A stretch of 64,000 nucleotides of DNA from Astrocystis sublimbata (Eukaryota; Ascomycota; Sordariomycetes; Xylariales; Xylariaceae): positions 1,054,001-1,118,000 of the forward strand of contig JAJNNY010000002.1 of assembly GCA_022453515.1 (NCBI GenBank). Direction: 5' to 3'. A program made the position numbers and the translations under genes. Below are positions 21,060-31,417 of the stretch, one piece after another. The notes under the pieces were generated by a model. The model saw only the letters and a program-made list of their open reading frames with translations. It ran no database searches and was not told the DNA's origin. The first letter of the stretch is position 1; every line of letters starts with the position of its first letter.

Positions 21060-24000
21060 CTACAACTTGCCCCCCTTCGAATCATCCACCAGCTCGGCAG
21101 CGGCGCCCGAGATAGCAAGCTTGCCCGTCTCCCTGACCTTGGCCTGGAAGATCACCTTGCCCTTTCCTTCTTTCCACATCTCCGTGACGAGGGTCTGGCC
21201 CGGGAACACAGAGCCGGCGAACCGGACCTTGATGTTCTTGTAAGGGCCAAAGTTCTCGTACACAGCCTTGCTCGCGATACCCATGAAGCACAGCCCGTGC
21301 AGAATGGGCTCCTTAAATCCGCCCATCTTGGCAAAGTTCGGGTCAATGTGAAGAGGGCTGGGAGGATAATGTCAGTTATTTATTCTACGGAAAATGGCCC
21401 ATTTGAGTAAACGGCCGAGGAAACTTACTTGTAGTCACCGCTCAGGCGGTAAATCGCTGCTTGCTCAGGGGTCGTCACCGTCTCGACTACAACATCAGCG
21501 GCCCTCTTAGGAGGCACGTTGGCGGCGGTCGCAGCGCCGCGATCAGCCGGCTTCTTCTGGCCGCCGAAACCACCGCAACCTCGGAGGAAGACCGTCGACT
21601 CGTTATAGAAAAGCTCCTCGCCGTTCTCTGCATTTACAGTTGTCACGCCGCTCTTGAGGATAGCAGCAGAACCCTTGTCGACGACTTCGATCAATTTGCC
21701 GTAGTTCTTGGTCCTTGCTGCCGTGGGAATGGGGTATTTCTTCACTTCCAGATATTGCTCGCCGTGGAGCAACATCATGGGCGAGAAGTTCGGCACCACA
21801 TCATCGAAGCTGAAAGGCATGTTGGTGTCGAATTGAGGAATAACACCGTATGTGGGAAGCACTTGGAAATCCTCGTGGCCTTCGAAGACGTAGGGAAGAT
21901 CTGTGCGCTTGGCACCAACACCTAGGTTGTACAACGTGGCATCACGTTCTGTGTAGGTGAACTCGGTTGGTTCGGACTTCGCTTTCTTAGCCTTTTCTTG
22001 CGCCGCAAGATGCTCGTTACTCTCACCGGATGACTAAAAATGGCGTGTCAACATGTACTCAATTTCAAACTATGCTAATGTTGTTATGTACAATAAAACA
22101 GGGAGGAGGCATCAAGGAAAATGAATGCTTATACCTTGGACGCCCCTCGCTTGTTGCCCAGATTGGCCATGACCTTTTCTACCGAAGACGTTGTCTTCTC
22201 AGGGTGGTCTGCCCGGCCATCGTCGAAATCGGAGATCTTAGCCCAGTTCTTGGCTACCTCCTCAGGCTCCAGCTTCACGTCAAGCGGGAAGCCAAAACCG
22301 CCAGAGCGCTGCCATCTTGTCCGGCCACACCAACCGGAACCAACTTCATACAAGCCACCAGTAGGGTCCTTGGGGATCTTGTCGCTGGCAAGAGCAAGCA
22401 CCAGAGGCGCTATGTAATCAGGCTTGAAAGCTTGAACCAACTCCGGAGGAAGGATAGTGGCGGTCATCTGTGTCCCGGCGTTGGGGGCAATGGTGTTGAC
22501 GTAGATGTTGTACTTGGCGCCCTCAAGAGCGATGGCGCGAGAGAAGCCTAGTATACCGAGTTTCTGAATTATCAAATATTAGCCCAAGCTCATCTGATGG
22601 GATCAACGTAACTTACTGCTGCGGCATAGTTGGCCTGCCCGAAGTTACCGTATATGCCACTTGTCGACGTAGTGTTGATGACACGTCCATATTTCTGCTT
22701 AAGGAAGTAGGGCCAAGCAGCCTTCGTAACTTTGTAGGTACCCCGAAGATGTACGCTCAGTACCGGGTCCCACAAGCTGTCGTCCATGTTGGCGAAAGCC
22801 TTGTCGCGCAGAATACCAGCGTTGTTGACAAGGATATCGATTCGGCCAAAAGCATCAATAGCACCCTTGACAACCGCATCGCCATCCTCAGAGGAAGCCT
22901 TAACGCCGGCCGCCTTGCCTCCCATCTTCTTGATCTCCTCTACAACAGTGTCGGGGTTCACGAGATCGTTGACAACGACCGATGCGCCAGCCTTGGCAAA
23001 CGCAAGGCAGTAAGCGCGGCCAATACCAGCACCGCCACCAGTGACTAGAGCTACACGACCAGTGAAGTCGATCTTCTCTCCTTGTGGGCTTGAGCCAAGT
23101 TTCATAGACTCCTCAAGAAGACCCACGAAATCATTGACACCAGAAGGGTACTGTGGATTTGAGAAATCAGAGACCTTGCTCCACTGCTTGATAATGGCAC
23201 TGGCAGTGTAGCTGTCATCTGCCTTCAGCAGTAGACCGCTTGACCGCTCCCATCTGAATTTCGCGACGTGGCCGCCGCCGGCTTCGAAAATGGCACCGTT
23301 CTCGCTCGTGTTGCTCTTGTGCACAAGAACAGCCACAAGGGGCACAACCCAGTCGGGCTTCAGGTTCTCCAGCATATCGGGAGGCATGACGGTCTCCGTC
23401 ATGCGGCTGGCGGCGATGGGCGCAATGACATTGCAGACAATGTTGTACTTGGCACCCTCCTTAGCCAGAGTCTCTGTGAAACCAACCATGGCCAGCTTGG
23501 CGGCCGAGTAGTTGGCCTGGCCGAAGTTGCCGAAGAGGCCAGCAGCCGAGGCGGTGTTGATGACACGGCCGTACTTCTGCTTACGGAAGTGAGGCCATGC
23601 TGCGCGGGCGCACTTGTAGGCGCCCTTGACGTGCACCGTGTATATCAGGTCCCAATCGGCATCTTTCATGTTCTTGAAGCTGACATCGCGCAGGATACCG
23701 GCGTTGTTGATGAGTATGTCGATGCGGCCGAAGGCCTTGATGGCGGTCTCGACGATCCGGTCCCCGTTCTCGACACTGTCGTAGTTGGCTACAGCCTCAC
23801 CGCCGGCGGCTTTTATCTCGTTCACGACTACATCAGCGGCCTGTAAATTTGGGGCTGTGTTAGCTAGAAGCGCCCAAGGAATCAACAAGGTAATACACGA
23901 GACGCTCGAGGCGTACCTTTGTGGAGTTGCCCTCGCCCTTGAACGAGCCACCGAGGTCGTTGACAACGACCTTGGCTCCCCTCGAGGCAAAGAAGGTGGC

Positions 24001-24075
24001 ATATGCTTTCCCCAAGCCACCGCCGGCACCTGTGACGACGGCGACCTGGCCGTCATAGCGCAATTGACCCGCCAT
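21060..24075 (-). CDS. fox2: Peroxisomal multifunctional beta-oxidation enzyme type 2 (MFE-2/Fox2)
   Basis: This enzyme hydrates trans-2-enoyl-CoA and oxidises the 3R-hydroxyacyl-CoA product in peroxisomal fatty acid beta-oxidation. The inferred exons, in gene order, are 24075-23917, 23840-22617, 22563-22135, 22033-21429 and 21357-21060. They give 904 residues, matching the roughly 900 of yeast Fox2. The first SDR domain has TGAGGGLG (15-22), NNAG and Tyr164-x-x-x-Lys168. The second SDR has [12 protein letters not shown] and Tyr458-x-x-x-Lys462. Intron 2 falls exactly between Ala461 and Lys462. The C-terminal MaoC-type hydratase 2 domain has the catalytic Asp804/His809 pair in GDYNPLHIDP, whose Asn codon is split by intron 4. 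There is no SCP2 domain, as usual in fungi. The protein ends Gly-Lys-Leu, an unusual variant of the SKL peroxisomal signal. The start follows from the SDR N-terminus. Confidence 0.95.
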
Positions 24076-25578
24076 GGTGAGATGCGTGTCGTGAGAGATG
24101 GGGGGTATCAATTAGAAAACAACAGAAAATCAATGGTGGACGACACTGTCAGCTTCGGCAGGTAATCCTCAAGCTGAAGGTTTACAGATCGTCGGTTGTG
24201 GTGACGATGGCGAGAATGTGTGGAGGGAGGTGGAAGAGAGGTGACGCGGAATGGGAATGGGAATAAATGCCACTCCAGCAGTGCCGGTTAAAGTAGGTGG
24301 TATATGTGCAAGGTATCGTTGCGCAACCAGGTAGACAGATGCCGCCCTTGGGCTCCGCTACGTGAATCAGCCGAGGCAGCTTTTGGGAGCTCTGGGTGGA
24401 ATGCCGAGGGCCCCATAAGCTCTGACTCGACCATCCTCCCTCCGGTTAGTGCTTGCCCCGGATCATTTTGCTTGGCGTTCAATAGCACCGAACGTATTCA
24501 CATGTCAGCTTCTGAGGGAAGAATGAGGTCATGCGCGCGACTCAAGTTTTCGCCAGAAAGTGTCAGCAATCCATTCGCGGCGTCGTAGGACTGAGATCCT
24601 TGGATCATGAATGTCGTCTCTTTCTATTTAGCAAGAAGTTGCATCTTTCCATGAGATTTTGGCTGACAATTAAAATACAAAACCCAACTCTGGGTTGGTC
24701 TGTTTACTGTAGAATCACCAAGAGCAAGAGCTAGCTAGACCTTGTGCATTGTTGCTATTGTTTCGTTCCCCACGTTGGCCAGAATTTAAGGTTACCTTGG
24801 GCTATTCCCCGCAAAGTAATAAAAAGTAACCAACCAAACCCTAACAATTGCATGGTTTCGTCCACTACCAAGTACCTTAGGTAGGTTGTAGGTATGTTTT
24901 CGTAACCGAAAGTTATTGCAATAACTCCTAGGTTCGGCTGGTGTTGTTAACGAGAAGAATGTATCTACTGTATTCACACAACAACCATTGTAAGTATGCG
25001 CGAACGAGTCAGTTAGTAGAAAATAGAACAAACAGTAATTACTCTCCTCGACTCTGCAGTTGACTCTTGATGAAAGCAATACTTGATCTGATGAGACATA
25101 TAATTCCTCCAAGACTTACCATGCCGCTTCGTGTCAAAATTGGATGTCAGAGCAGCCCTATTCATTCCAGGTCCAATAGCAACTTATCGTTATAAAAGCG
25201 CTCTGGTACTTTTAACCAAGATGAGCTATCTCGATACAATTTCATACAATCTCTAAAATGAGTCTGAGGTTGTTAGACTCTTGGGGTGGCCCACTTATAC
25301 TTGAATGGAACGTGCAGTGCTGTAATTAGCGATAGGTTCGGAGAAGGCCGGGATTTGAGGCCGACGTTTGCGGCGCAGAGACCCGACGTCATCTGTATAC
25401 CGAGAATGAAGCCATCGTATACTCTGTCTTTCGCGGTACAGCCAGACAACAAGGATTATAGTTCATTTGTTATCTCATACGATAACACCAACGCAAAGCC
25501 GATAAACGTGCATAGGAACCCCACCAACTCACTCAACTAAAGAATCGTGGGACGTCACCCATCCAAAGCTCTCCCGAA
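24076..25578. other. Divergent promoter region MFE-2 / P-loop kinase
   Basis: There are 1.5 kb between divergent start codons and no gene is seen. The left side carries two CCGAGG hexamers, listed separately. TACCTTAGGTAGG-type repeats lie at 24870-24900. Confidence 0.5.
24371..24409 (-). promoter_or_regulatory. Pair of FarA/FarB-type fatty-acid response motifs
   Basis: CCGAGG occurs at 24371-24376 and 24404-24409. In the orientation of MFE-2 these read CCTCGG, the core bound by the Aspergillus FarA/FarB regulators at beta-oxidation genes. They lie about 300-335 bases upstream of the start codon. A single hexamer is common by chance (about one per 2 kb on both strands), but two within 39 bases upstream of this gene fit the known target class. 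Confidence 0.45.
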
Positions 25579-26685
25579 ATGAGCACCAGCACCGAGATCT
25601 ACGACGACAAGAGTCCTATATGCGTGCCCTTCATCGTAGAGCGACTGCAGTCACACCTCAAGTCGGGCACGACGCGGCCCTTCATCATCGGGCTGAATGG
25701 CGTGCAAGGCGTGGGCAAAACGACGCTGGTGCGTAATCTCGCCGAGACCCTGCGCCAGAATGAGGGGCTCGAGACGCTCGTCTGCAGCATCGACGACTTC
25801 TACCTCGCGCACGACGACCAGGTCGCGCTCGCGGCATCTATGCCGGACAACAAGCTTGTGCAGGTTCGGGGCGAGCCGGGTATGTGTTTTCGGGTCTGCA
25901 TCCCACCACTCGCAACTCACCTCACCACTCCAATCTCAGACATTGTCATTACGTTATTAGTCGAACATTTGCATGTCAATCTGTTTGCCTTCACTCAAGA
26001 TGAGTTCATATTAAGTCGGCCTTGCAACTAGCCATTAAATCTTCACTCCATTCAGCCCTTAGTCTCGTCCAAGCTACATGCAATCTGACCATCCCCAGGA
26101 ACCCACGACATCCCCCTCGCCAAGGCCTTCTTCACCAGCATCCTCGCCAGCAACCCAACACGCACCCCCCAATACGACAAGTCGCTCTTTTCCGGGCAGG
26201 GCGACCGCCTCCCCCCCTCATCCTGGCCCGAAGTAAACTCCCCGTCCCAACCCGCCGTGCGCGTCGTAATCTTCGAAGGCTGGTGTGTCGGCTTCCGGGC
26301 CTTACCACCCCCCTCCGTGGCCGCCCTATACTCAGCGCCGTCACGCACCCTCACCCAGCACGCCCTGGAGGATCTGCAGTTCGTAAATACCCAGTTGGGC
26401 GAGTACGACGCCATCACGGACCTATTCGACGCCTTCATCCACATCGACGCCGCCGACACGCAGTGGGTGTATGACTGGCGGCAGGAGCAGGAGGCCGCGC
26501 TGCGGGCGCAGCGGGGCACCGGCATGAGCGACGATCAGGTCGTGCGCTTCGTCGACGCCTATTACCCTGCGTACGAGCTGTTTACGGAGAAGTTGCGGAG
26601 CGGCCTTTTTGCGGGCAAGGAGGGCTGCCAACTGAGGCTGGTTGTTGGTAAGGATAGACGTGTGCAAGAGACGATAGTCATTTGA
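25579..26685 (+). CDS. P-loop kinase, D-glycerate 3-kinase/Tda10-like
   Basis: Two exons are inferred, 25579-25879 and 26099-26685, giving 295 residues. The intron is long for this window (219 nt; gtatgt donor, ccccag acceptor). Walker A is GVQGVGKT (residues 41-48), followed by SIDDFYLAHDDQ, the Asp-rich motif typical of the phosphoribulokinase/uridine kinase-related family. After the splice come GTHDIPLAKAFF, the YDKSLFSGQGDR segment and VVIFEGWCVGF (Walker B-like strand). This order matches fungal Tda10 and plant glycerate kinase. Plant homologues phosphorylate D-glycerate to 3-phosphoglycerate; the yeast substrate is not settled to my knowledge, so the reaction here is inferred. The N-terminal ATG is supported by typical family length. 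Confidence 0.85.
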
Positions 26686-27083
26686 TTCTACCTTCAAGAC
26701 CCCCCCCCTGACAGATCGATATTTGATCCGGACTGAGGGGCCGTTGCACATGGGCAGGATGATTTGTGCATGAGTACTCTTGTAAGATGGTAGCTATTGT
26801 GTGTGGGTATTGGAGTAATCAGCTTCATATTAGTAAAGCAACATGCCTTAGACAAGCCTCGCACCGACCATCGAGAAGCAAGTCGTGGTATACAGCATAA
26901 GTCAAAGCCAATTCCAATAACGCCGGCTCGTCGTCGTAAATCGTGAATCATGACGTACATGCTTGCGAGAGTTACAATGCGGTGTACAGGTTCCACGGTG
27001 CTTCTTACAACCATTCATATAGTGAATGATTCCCTGTCCCAGCACATCCGTACCAGTCAAATCCCTTCGTCCTTGACTGAAGA
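26686..27083. other. Convergent 3' intergenic region
   Basis: This is a short region between convergent gene ends (kinase + and Ecm11-domain protein -). No gene is seen. Confidence 0.5.
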
Positions 27084-28895
27084 TCATTTGAACCCTTTAT
27101 CCAGCACCATACCTTCACCATGGGTTTTCAGGTCGGTCAGGTTCTGTCCAATCTTTTGCATTCTGTTCCGCACATCCTGCTCTCGCTCGGTTATCTCGTT
27201 CTCGAACGCGTTCACGATGTTTCGTTTCTCCCTCCGTGCTTCCTTGAATCGATTCATGACCTCTCCAAATTTGTCGAGAAACCAGTCGCCCGACTCCTCC
27301 CAGTCCTGAACTGGCATCTTAGCAAAGAAACTCTCTTGATTCACCTGATCCTTTTTGAAAAAGTACTCTAGTTTCTCTGATAAAGTTCCCCGAGGTGGCT
27401 CAAAGGCTGATTGGGCTTCGGCTTGGGCGGGATCAAAGTCGAAAGCTTCGTCTTTCAGGGCATTATAGTCCATTGTGGCCAAGGCTCCATCATCGTAGTC
27501 TAGTTCGTATGCACGTTTCTTCGTTGTCGGTTGTCGTTTTTCCAACGCGGATCGCGGTATGGCGCTCTCGCGCAGACCAGGTTTGGCTTTGTCGTATCCA
27601 ATGAAGAGCTTACGACTCACTTGGATCTTGGCTTTTGGCGGGGGTTTAGAGGCAGGCTTCGGAGTAGGCATAGGTTCCGCTTCCTGCTCGGCACTTGCAT
27701 TATCCGATTCCACTCCTTCGCTAGCCGTGGGCGGATCGGTCTCATCAACATCGTTTGACTGTTGTAGCTGACGCTTTGATACTTGCGGTTTTGGCACGCG
27801 CTCCGATTGTGATCGTGGTACCTCGGCGGGCCCATTACGGCTAGGGTCCAAGTAGATAGGCTGTTTAAAGGATTGTGGCAGCGCAGCAGGATCACTTTTC
27901 GAACGGCTAACAGCATTAGAAATCGACTCTTTCCTCGTCTGCCTAGACGCCAATGGCTTAGGATGCTGTGGCCTTTTCATAGATGGTGTTCTGTCTGGCG
28001 AAGCGTCATATGGATTCGCAGAGGCATACTTGCCATGTTCGTTGTCGAAGTTGGCATTCCTAAAACCAACCTGAGGACTCCCGGGCACAGGGGTGGAGGC
28101 GCTTCTTGGGAGAGCAGTGCCAATCGTGCCTACCCCGAGATCAAAATGACCGTTGGGTAGTATTGAAAAGGGAGCGGGGGAGTAAGTCCGATCAGGGTGT
28201 ATAGGGACTGGACGACGTTGTGGACTTTCTCGTGGTTGATGAGCTGGAACAAGCTGTCGCTGAAGGTGCACCTGGGCAGGCGCCTGATGATACCCAAGTG
28301 GCGTATTAGAGTCCATGTTACTGGCAGTGTCACTAAAGGAGCCCTCGGCTGTGGAAGCGTCCCAGAAGGCCTTGGACTGTTGCGAGGGCAAGGGCTCGGC
28401 CACCATGGTCTGGCTACTGGGCAGGTTCGCGGATGCATCTCTGGCGTGAGCGTAGTGGGTGGAGCGAGGGGGCACGACAACGCGCGCAGCTGCGACGGAG
28501 GCTGCGCGCTCCGCACCCATCCTGGGCAAGGGGGAACGAGAACGGCGTGGCGAGGCTTGAGAGGCCGGTTGGAGCGTGGTCGTGGTCGTAGTCGTTGACG
28601 GTTTTGCTGGGGAGATGTTCACGTGGCGCGGGCGCAGCTGCACTTGTTGTGTCTGCGGGCGTGTCTGCCCTACTTGTGTTGTTGTCTGTAGTTGGTTCCG
28701 GGGTTGTATCTGGGGCTGTGTCTGTGGCTGCTGCGAATGGATTTGCTCGGGCTGCGATGAGTCATAGGCTGTCGCAGGAGCAGAGGAAGCGACGCCCGGC
28801 TGGTTCTGGTCGGCGTCAGAGTCAGCGCGGGAAGTCACAAAAGCGTGCATCTTGTGCCTGGACTGCTTGAAGACGGAAGGAGCAGCCGGCGGCAT
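27084..28895 (-). CDS. Ecm11 C-terminal domain protein
   Basis: This is a single-exon gene of 603 residues. The first 440 residues are low-complexity and likely disordered: Gln/Thr/Pro-rich at about 45-100, then Ser/Pro/Arg-rich. The last 135 residues (about 465-600) form the conserved Ecm11 C-terminal region, with DDGALATMDYNALKDEAFDFDP, SEKLEYFFKK, the DWEESGDWFLDKFGEVM helix and a charged coiled-coil-like helix to the end. In budding yeast Ecm11 acts with Gmc2 in synaptonemal complex assembly and meiotic DNA replication, in the nucleus. Whether filamentous fungal proteins with this domain do the same is an inference. The start ATG at 28895 is followed by MPPAAPSV; a later Met16 could also serve. 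An antisense frame at 28130-28870 reflects its biased composition. Confidence 0.8.
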   Translation of the reverse strand: MPPAAPSVFKQSRHKMHAFVTSRADSDADQNQPGVASSAPATAYDSSQPEQIHSQQPQTQPQIQPRNQLQTTTQVGQTRPQTQQVQLRPRHVNISPAKPSTTTTTTTLQPASQASPRRSRSPLPRMGAERAASVAAARVVVPPRSTHYAHARDASANLPSSQTMVAEPLPSQQSKAFWDASTAEGSFSDTASNMDSNTPLGYHQAPAQVHLQRQLVPAHQPRESPQRRPVPIHPDRTYSPAPFSILPNGHFDLGVGTIGTALPRSASTPVPGSPQVGFRNANFDNEHGKYASANPYDASPDRTPSMKRPQHPKPLASRQTRKESISNAVSRSKSDPAALPQSFKQPIYLDPSRNGPAEVPRSQSERVPKPQVSKRQLQQSNDVDETDPPTASEGVESDNASAEQEAEPMPTPKPASKPPPKAKIQVSRKLFIGYDKAKPGLRESAIPRSALEKRQPTTKKRAYELDYDDGALATMDYNALKDEAFDFDPAQAEAQSAFEPPRGTLSEKLEYFFKKDQVNQESFFAKMPVQDWEESGDWFLDKFGEVMNRFKEARREKRNIVNAFENEITEREQDVRNRMQKIGQNLTDLKTHGEGMVLDKGFK

Positions 28896-29817
28896 GATGG
28901 ATTGTGTGTGACGGTACCGAGGTACACGTCCACACAGTGACAGCTCGACGCGGGGCGACGCGGGTTTCGACGAGCGGGTTTCGACAGGCGGGATACGGCC
29001 AAGGCAGCAGCCAATATGACCTCAGTCTGGTCTCCTGTCGTCTCGTGGCGCTTCGTGCCAATTGCGAGATCTCTACCTTGGTACCAAGGTTGGTACCCAC
29101 GTAGGATCACGTTCTTGCGCTTCGGTGTAAATGCGCAATTGTACTATGATGGAATCTGGGCGGCTGATTCAATTCAGGGTCGACTGATGTCTCGGATTCG
29201 GTGACCTAACGACCTGGAGGTTTGTGTTGATCGTGTATCGAGCCGGCCCAAATCAACCTCGTACGCATTGTTGGGTCGCGGCCGCCAACATGGGCTGACT
29301 TGCTGAGAAGGGGCTGCGAGCACTTGACTACGTGCGGGCTGTGGTCATTGATCAATGGCGACGTTCGATCTGTGATAAGCTTGGAGGAGGAAGTCTCAAG
29401 ACTTCTGCGCCTTTCCCACCTGGCCTGCCCAACGACATCGCGACGCGACTGATCAGGAGGCTCCGCTATTTTCTACTCTCTTTGTGGAATAGGTACCTTG
29501 AATATTGAGTGGAGGTACTAGCCTAGCTCACTATATTGCGGTGGAGGAATAAGTACCCTAAGTGGAGCCTTCAAGTTGTCCATCGACTGGGGTTGCGACA
29601 TCTCTAGCAGCTTCAATCCTAGTTTCAATATAAACCCCTGTCAACTACCTGAACAGATGCAGCATCTCGACTACGCATTGAGTAAACGTAAACCCCGCCC
29701 TGTTGCTTAAAGTGCGAACCGTTCTTAAGCGAAATTCATCATCTATTTTCCTCTCTCTCATCACTATCGTCATAGACACGTTGTCTTCGCCCAGGCCGCT
29801 GTTAACTCATACCGCGC
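28896..29817. other. Intergenic region, no gene seen
   Basis: The left part is the promoter of the Ecm11-domain gene, with inverted CCTTGGTACCAAGG at 29078-29091. The rest shows no coding signal. Confidence 0.5.
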
Positions 29818-30901
29818 CTACTTCTTGCTAGATATCCTCTTCTTCATGTAAGATACCCGCAGCTGGATGCTGCTCCCGTCTGGCGCTTGGTACGTGTATC
29901 CGGGCCCTTGCTCGTATGTCTCGTAGCCCTGACGAGCGTACTTCGTCCATGTCAATATGTTAGTCTCGGTCGCATCTTTACCCTACACTCGCCAATAATA
30001 TATATCGACTAAGGCATCGGGCGCAAAAGATTTTGTACGCACCCATTCTTCCTTTGACGTCTGTTCAAGAGTTTCAGTATGGTGATGGACAATAAATAGC
30101 GTACTGCCAAAACTCACTACCGGTGTGCCGATGTCCATTTTCATGGCAGTCTCATCGCTTGTCTCCTTTGCCAATGTGTCGAGTGCCATCCATTGGCCTC
30201 CCATTTCTTGCGCTGCTATGCTTTCCGTCTTGGCCATGGTCGCAACACCGTATCCGCCTCCTTGCAATGCGCTCGATATGTAAAGTTGGTGCACCCACAC
30301 TGTACGCGGTAGGAGACCTAGCTTTGCATCTTCATCGGCATCGTGGACGTCAAGTGCTACATAGCCGATAGGTATGAAAACTCGGCCAGTGGGCTCTCGC
30401 CGCACAAGCCGGATTTTCGTTGCTGAATCTTCAAGAGTATGCTCTTCCTATATCAGGTAACTTAAGCAAAATCCTTTCTGGACGATACCGGGTTCTCTCT
30501 ACCTTCGGATGGAGTGTAATATGTCGTTCAAGCAACGCACTTCGGTTAGGTATATCTTCCGATAGGACCTAGTAGCGAATTTTGTCAACCTTGAGCTGAT
30601 GCTGTGGGTTTTATAAAGGTCACCTACAGCCCAGTAGAACACCCTCCCGCCTCTCTCTGCACTCTCCACCCACTCTGGTACTTCGTCCGCCCTCCATCCA
30701 CATGCGACTCGCTGATCGATCATGCGTTGTACGTGATCAGGGCTCGAGTGATCCCAAGGGATTATCTTCAACTTGTCAGTCTGTATGTCGCGAGGAAGTA
30801 AAATTTTTAAAATAACAAATACGCATGTATTCATCAATATGAAGCATTTTCGACTAAGTTCCACAACCTACCTCAATCTTCCATGCGTGCTTTGACGCCA
30901 T
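29818..30901 (-). CDS. GNAT-family N-acetyltransferase
   Basis: Five exons are inferred in gene order: 30901-30872, 30780-30628, 30568-30503, 30447-30043 and 29982-29818, giving 272 residues. The first exon encodes only MASKHAWKIE. Exon 4 holds the acetyl-CoA motif A, VHQLYISSALQGGGYG, with the Q-x-x-G-x-G type loop, and the following MALDTLAKE strand. The last intron (30042-29983, 60 nt, gtgcgt donor, tag acceptor) is inferred because the exon 4 frame meets a TAG at 29983, yet the same frame resumes just after it with clearly coding sequence: GKDATETNILTWTKYARQGY and a basic tail to the TAG at 29818. Unspliced, the protein would lose about 54 C-terminal residues and gain 20. The acceptor substrate is unknown. 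GNAT membership is secure; the small exon positions are by hand. Confidence 0.75.
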
Positions 30902-31417
30902 TGCGAACAGTGTCTTTCGAGAAGAGAAACAAACTACCCTCTGGCTTTCGGTACTCTAGTCCTCTATTACGACGTGGGATTCACGAGGCATGCATCAAGT
31001 ACGGTCAACTGTACTTCTGTCTCCTTGTTGATGATTACTCATATCAGCCCCCGATCTTCGGTCGCAATTACCAGGTTGTCTATAGGCAATCGAACAACAG
31101 CGCGGAGTCATTTCCGCATTCTAGCTTAAATGCGGCTTCTTTCGGCTTTAATATACCTAGGTATGTCCAATATCAAATAGAATTATTCGGCCTATGTAGT
31201 CCACTGTCGTGTCACTGTTACACTTGAGCTTGATTAAATCAACCGTATTTCCATGATAGCAACAATACCTAATAGACTTCATTCACATGAGTAATGAACG
31301 ATCAACTCAAATAAGACAGGATTTCTAGTCAGGCAATACCAGTTGTATACAATTAAACCAGGCCACGATCAATTTTGGCTAAATGATATCACTTCTATAT
31401 AGTCTATAGTATATCCG
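30902..31417. other. Intergenic region between GNAT start and MFS end
   Basis: A plus-strand frame of 114 codons (30883-31227) overlaps the GNAT start and shows no family features. I see no gene. Confidence 0.5.

Noticed and set aside
30883..31227. Plus-strand frame of 114 codons opposite the GNAT start
   Set aside because: It overlaps the first exon of a better-supported gene and lacks any recognisable motif.
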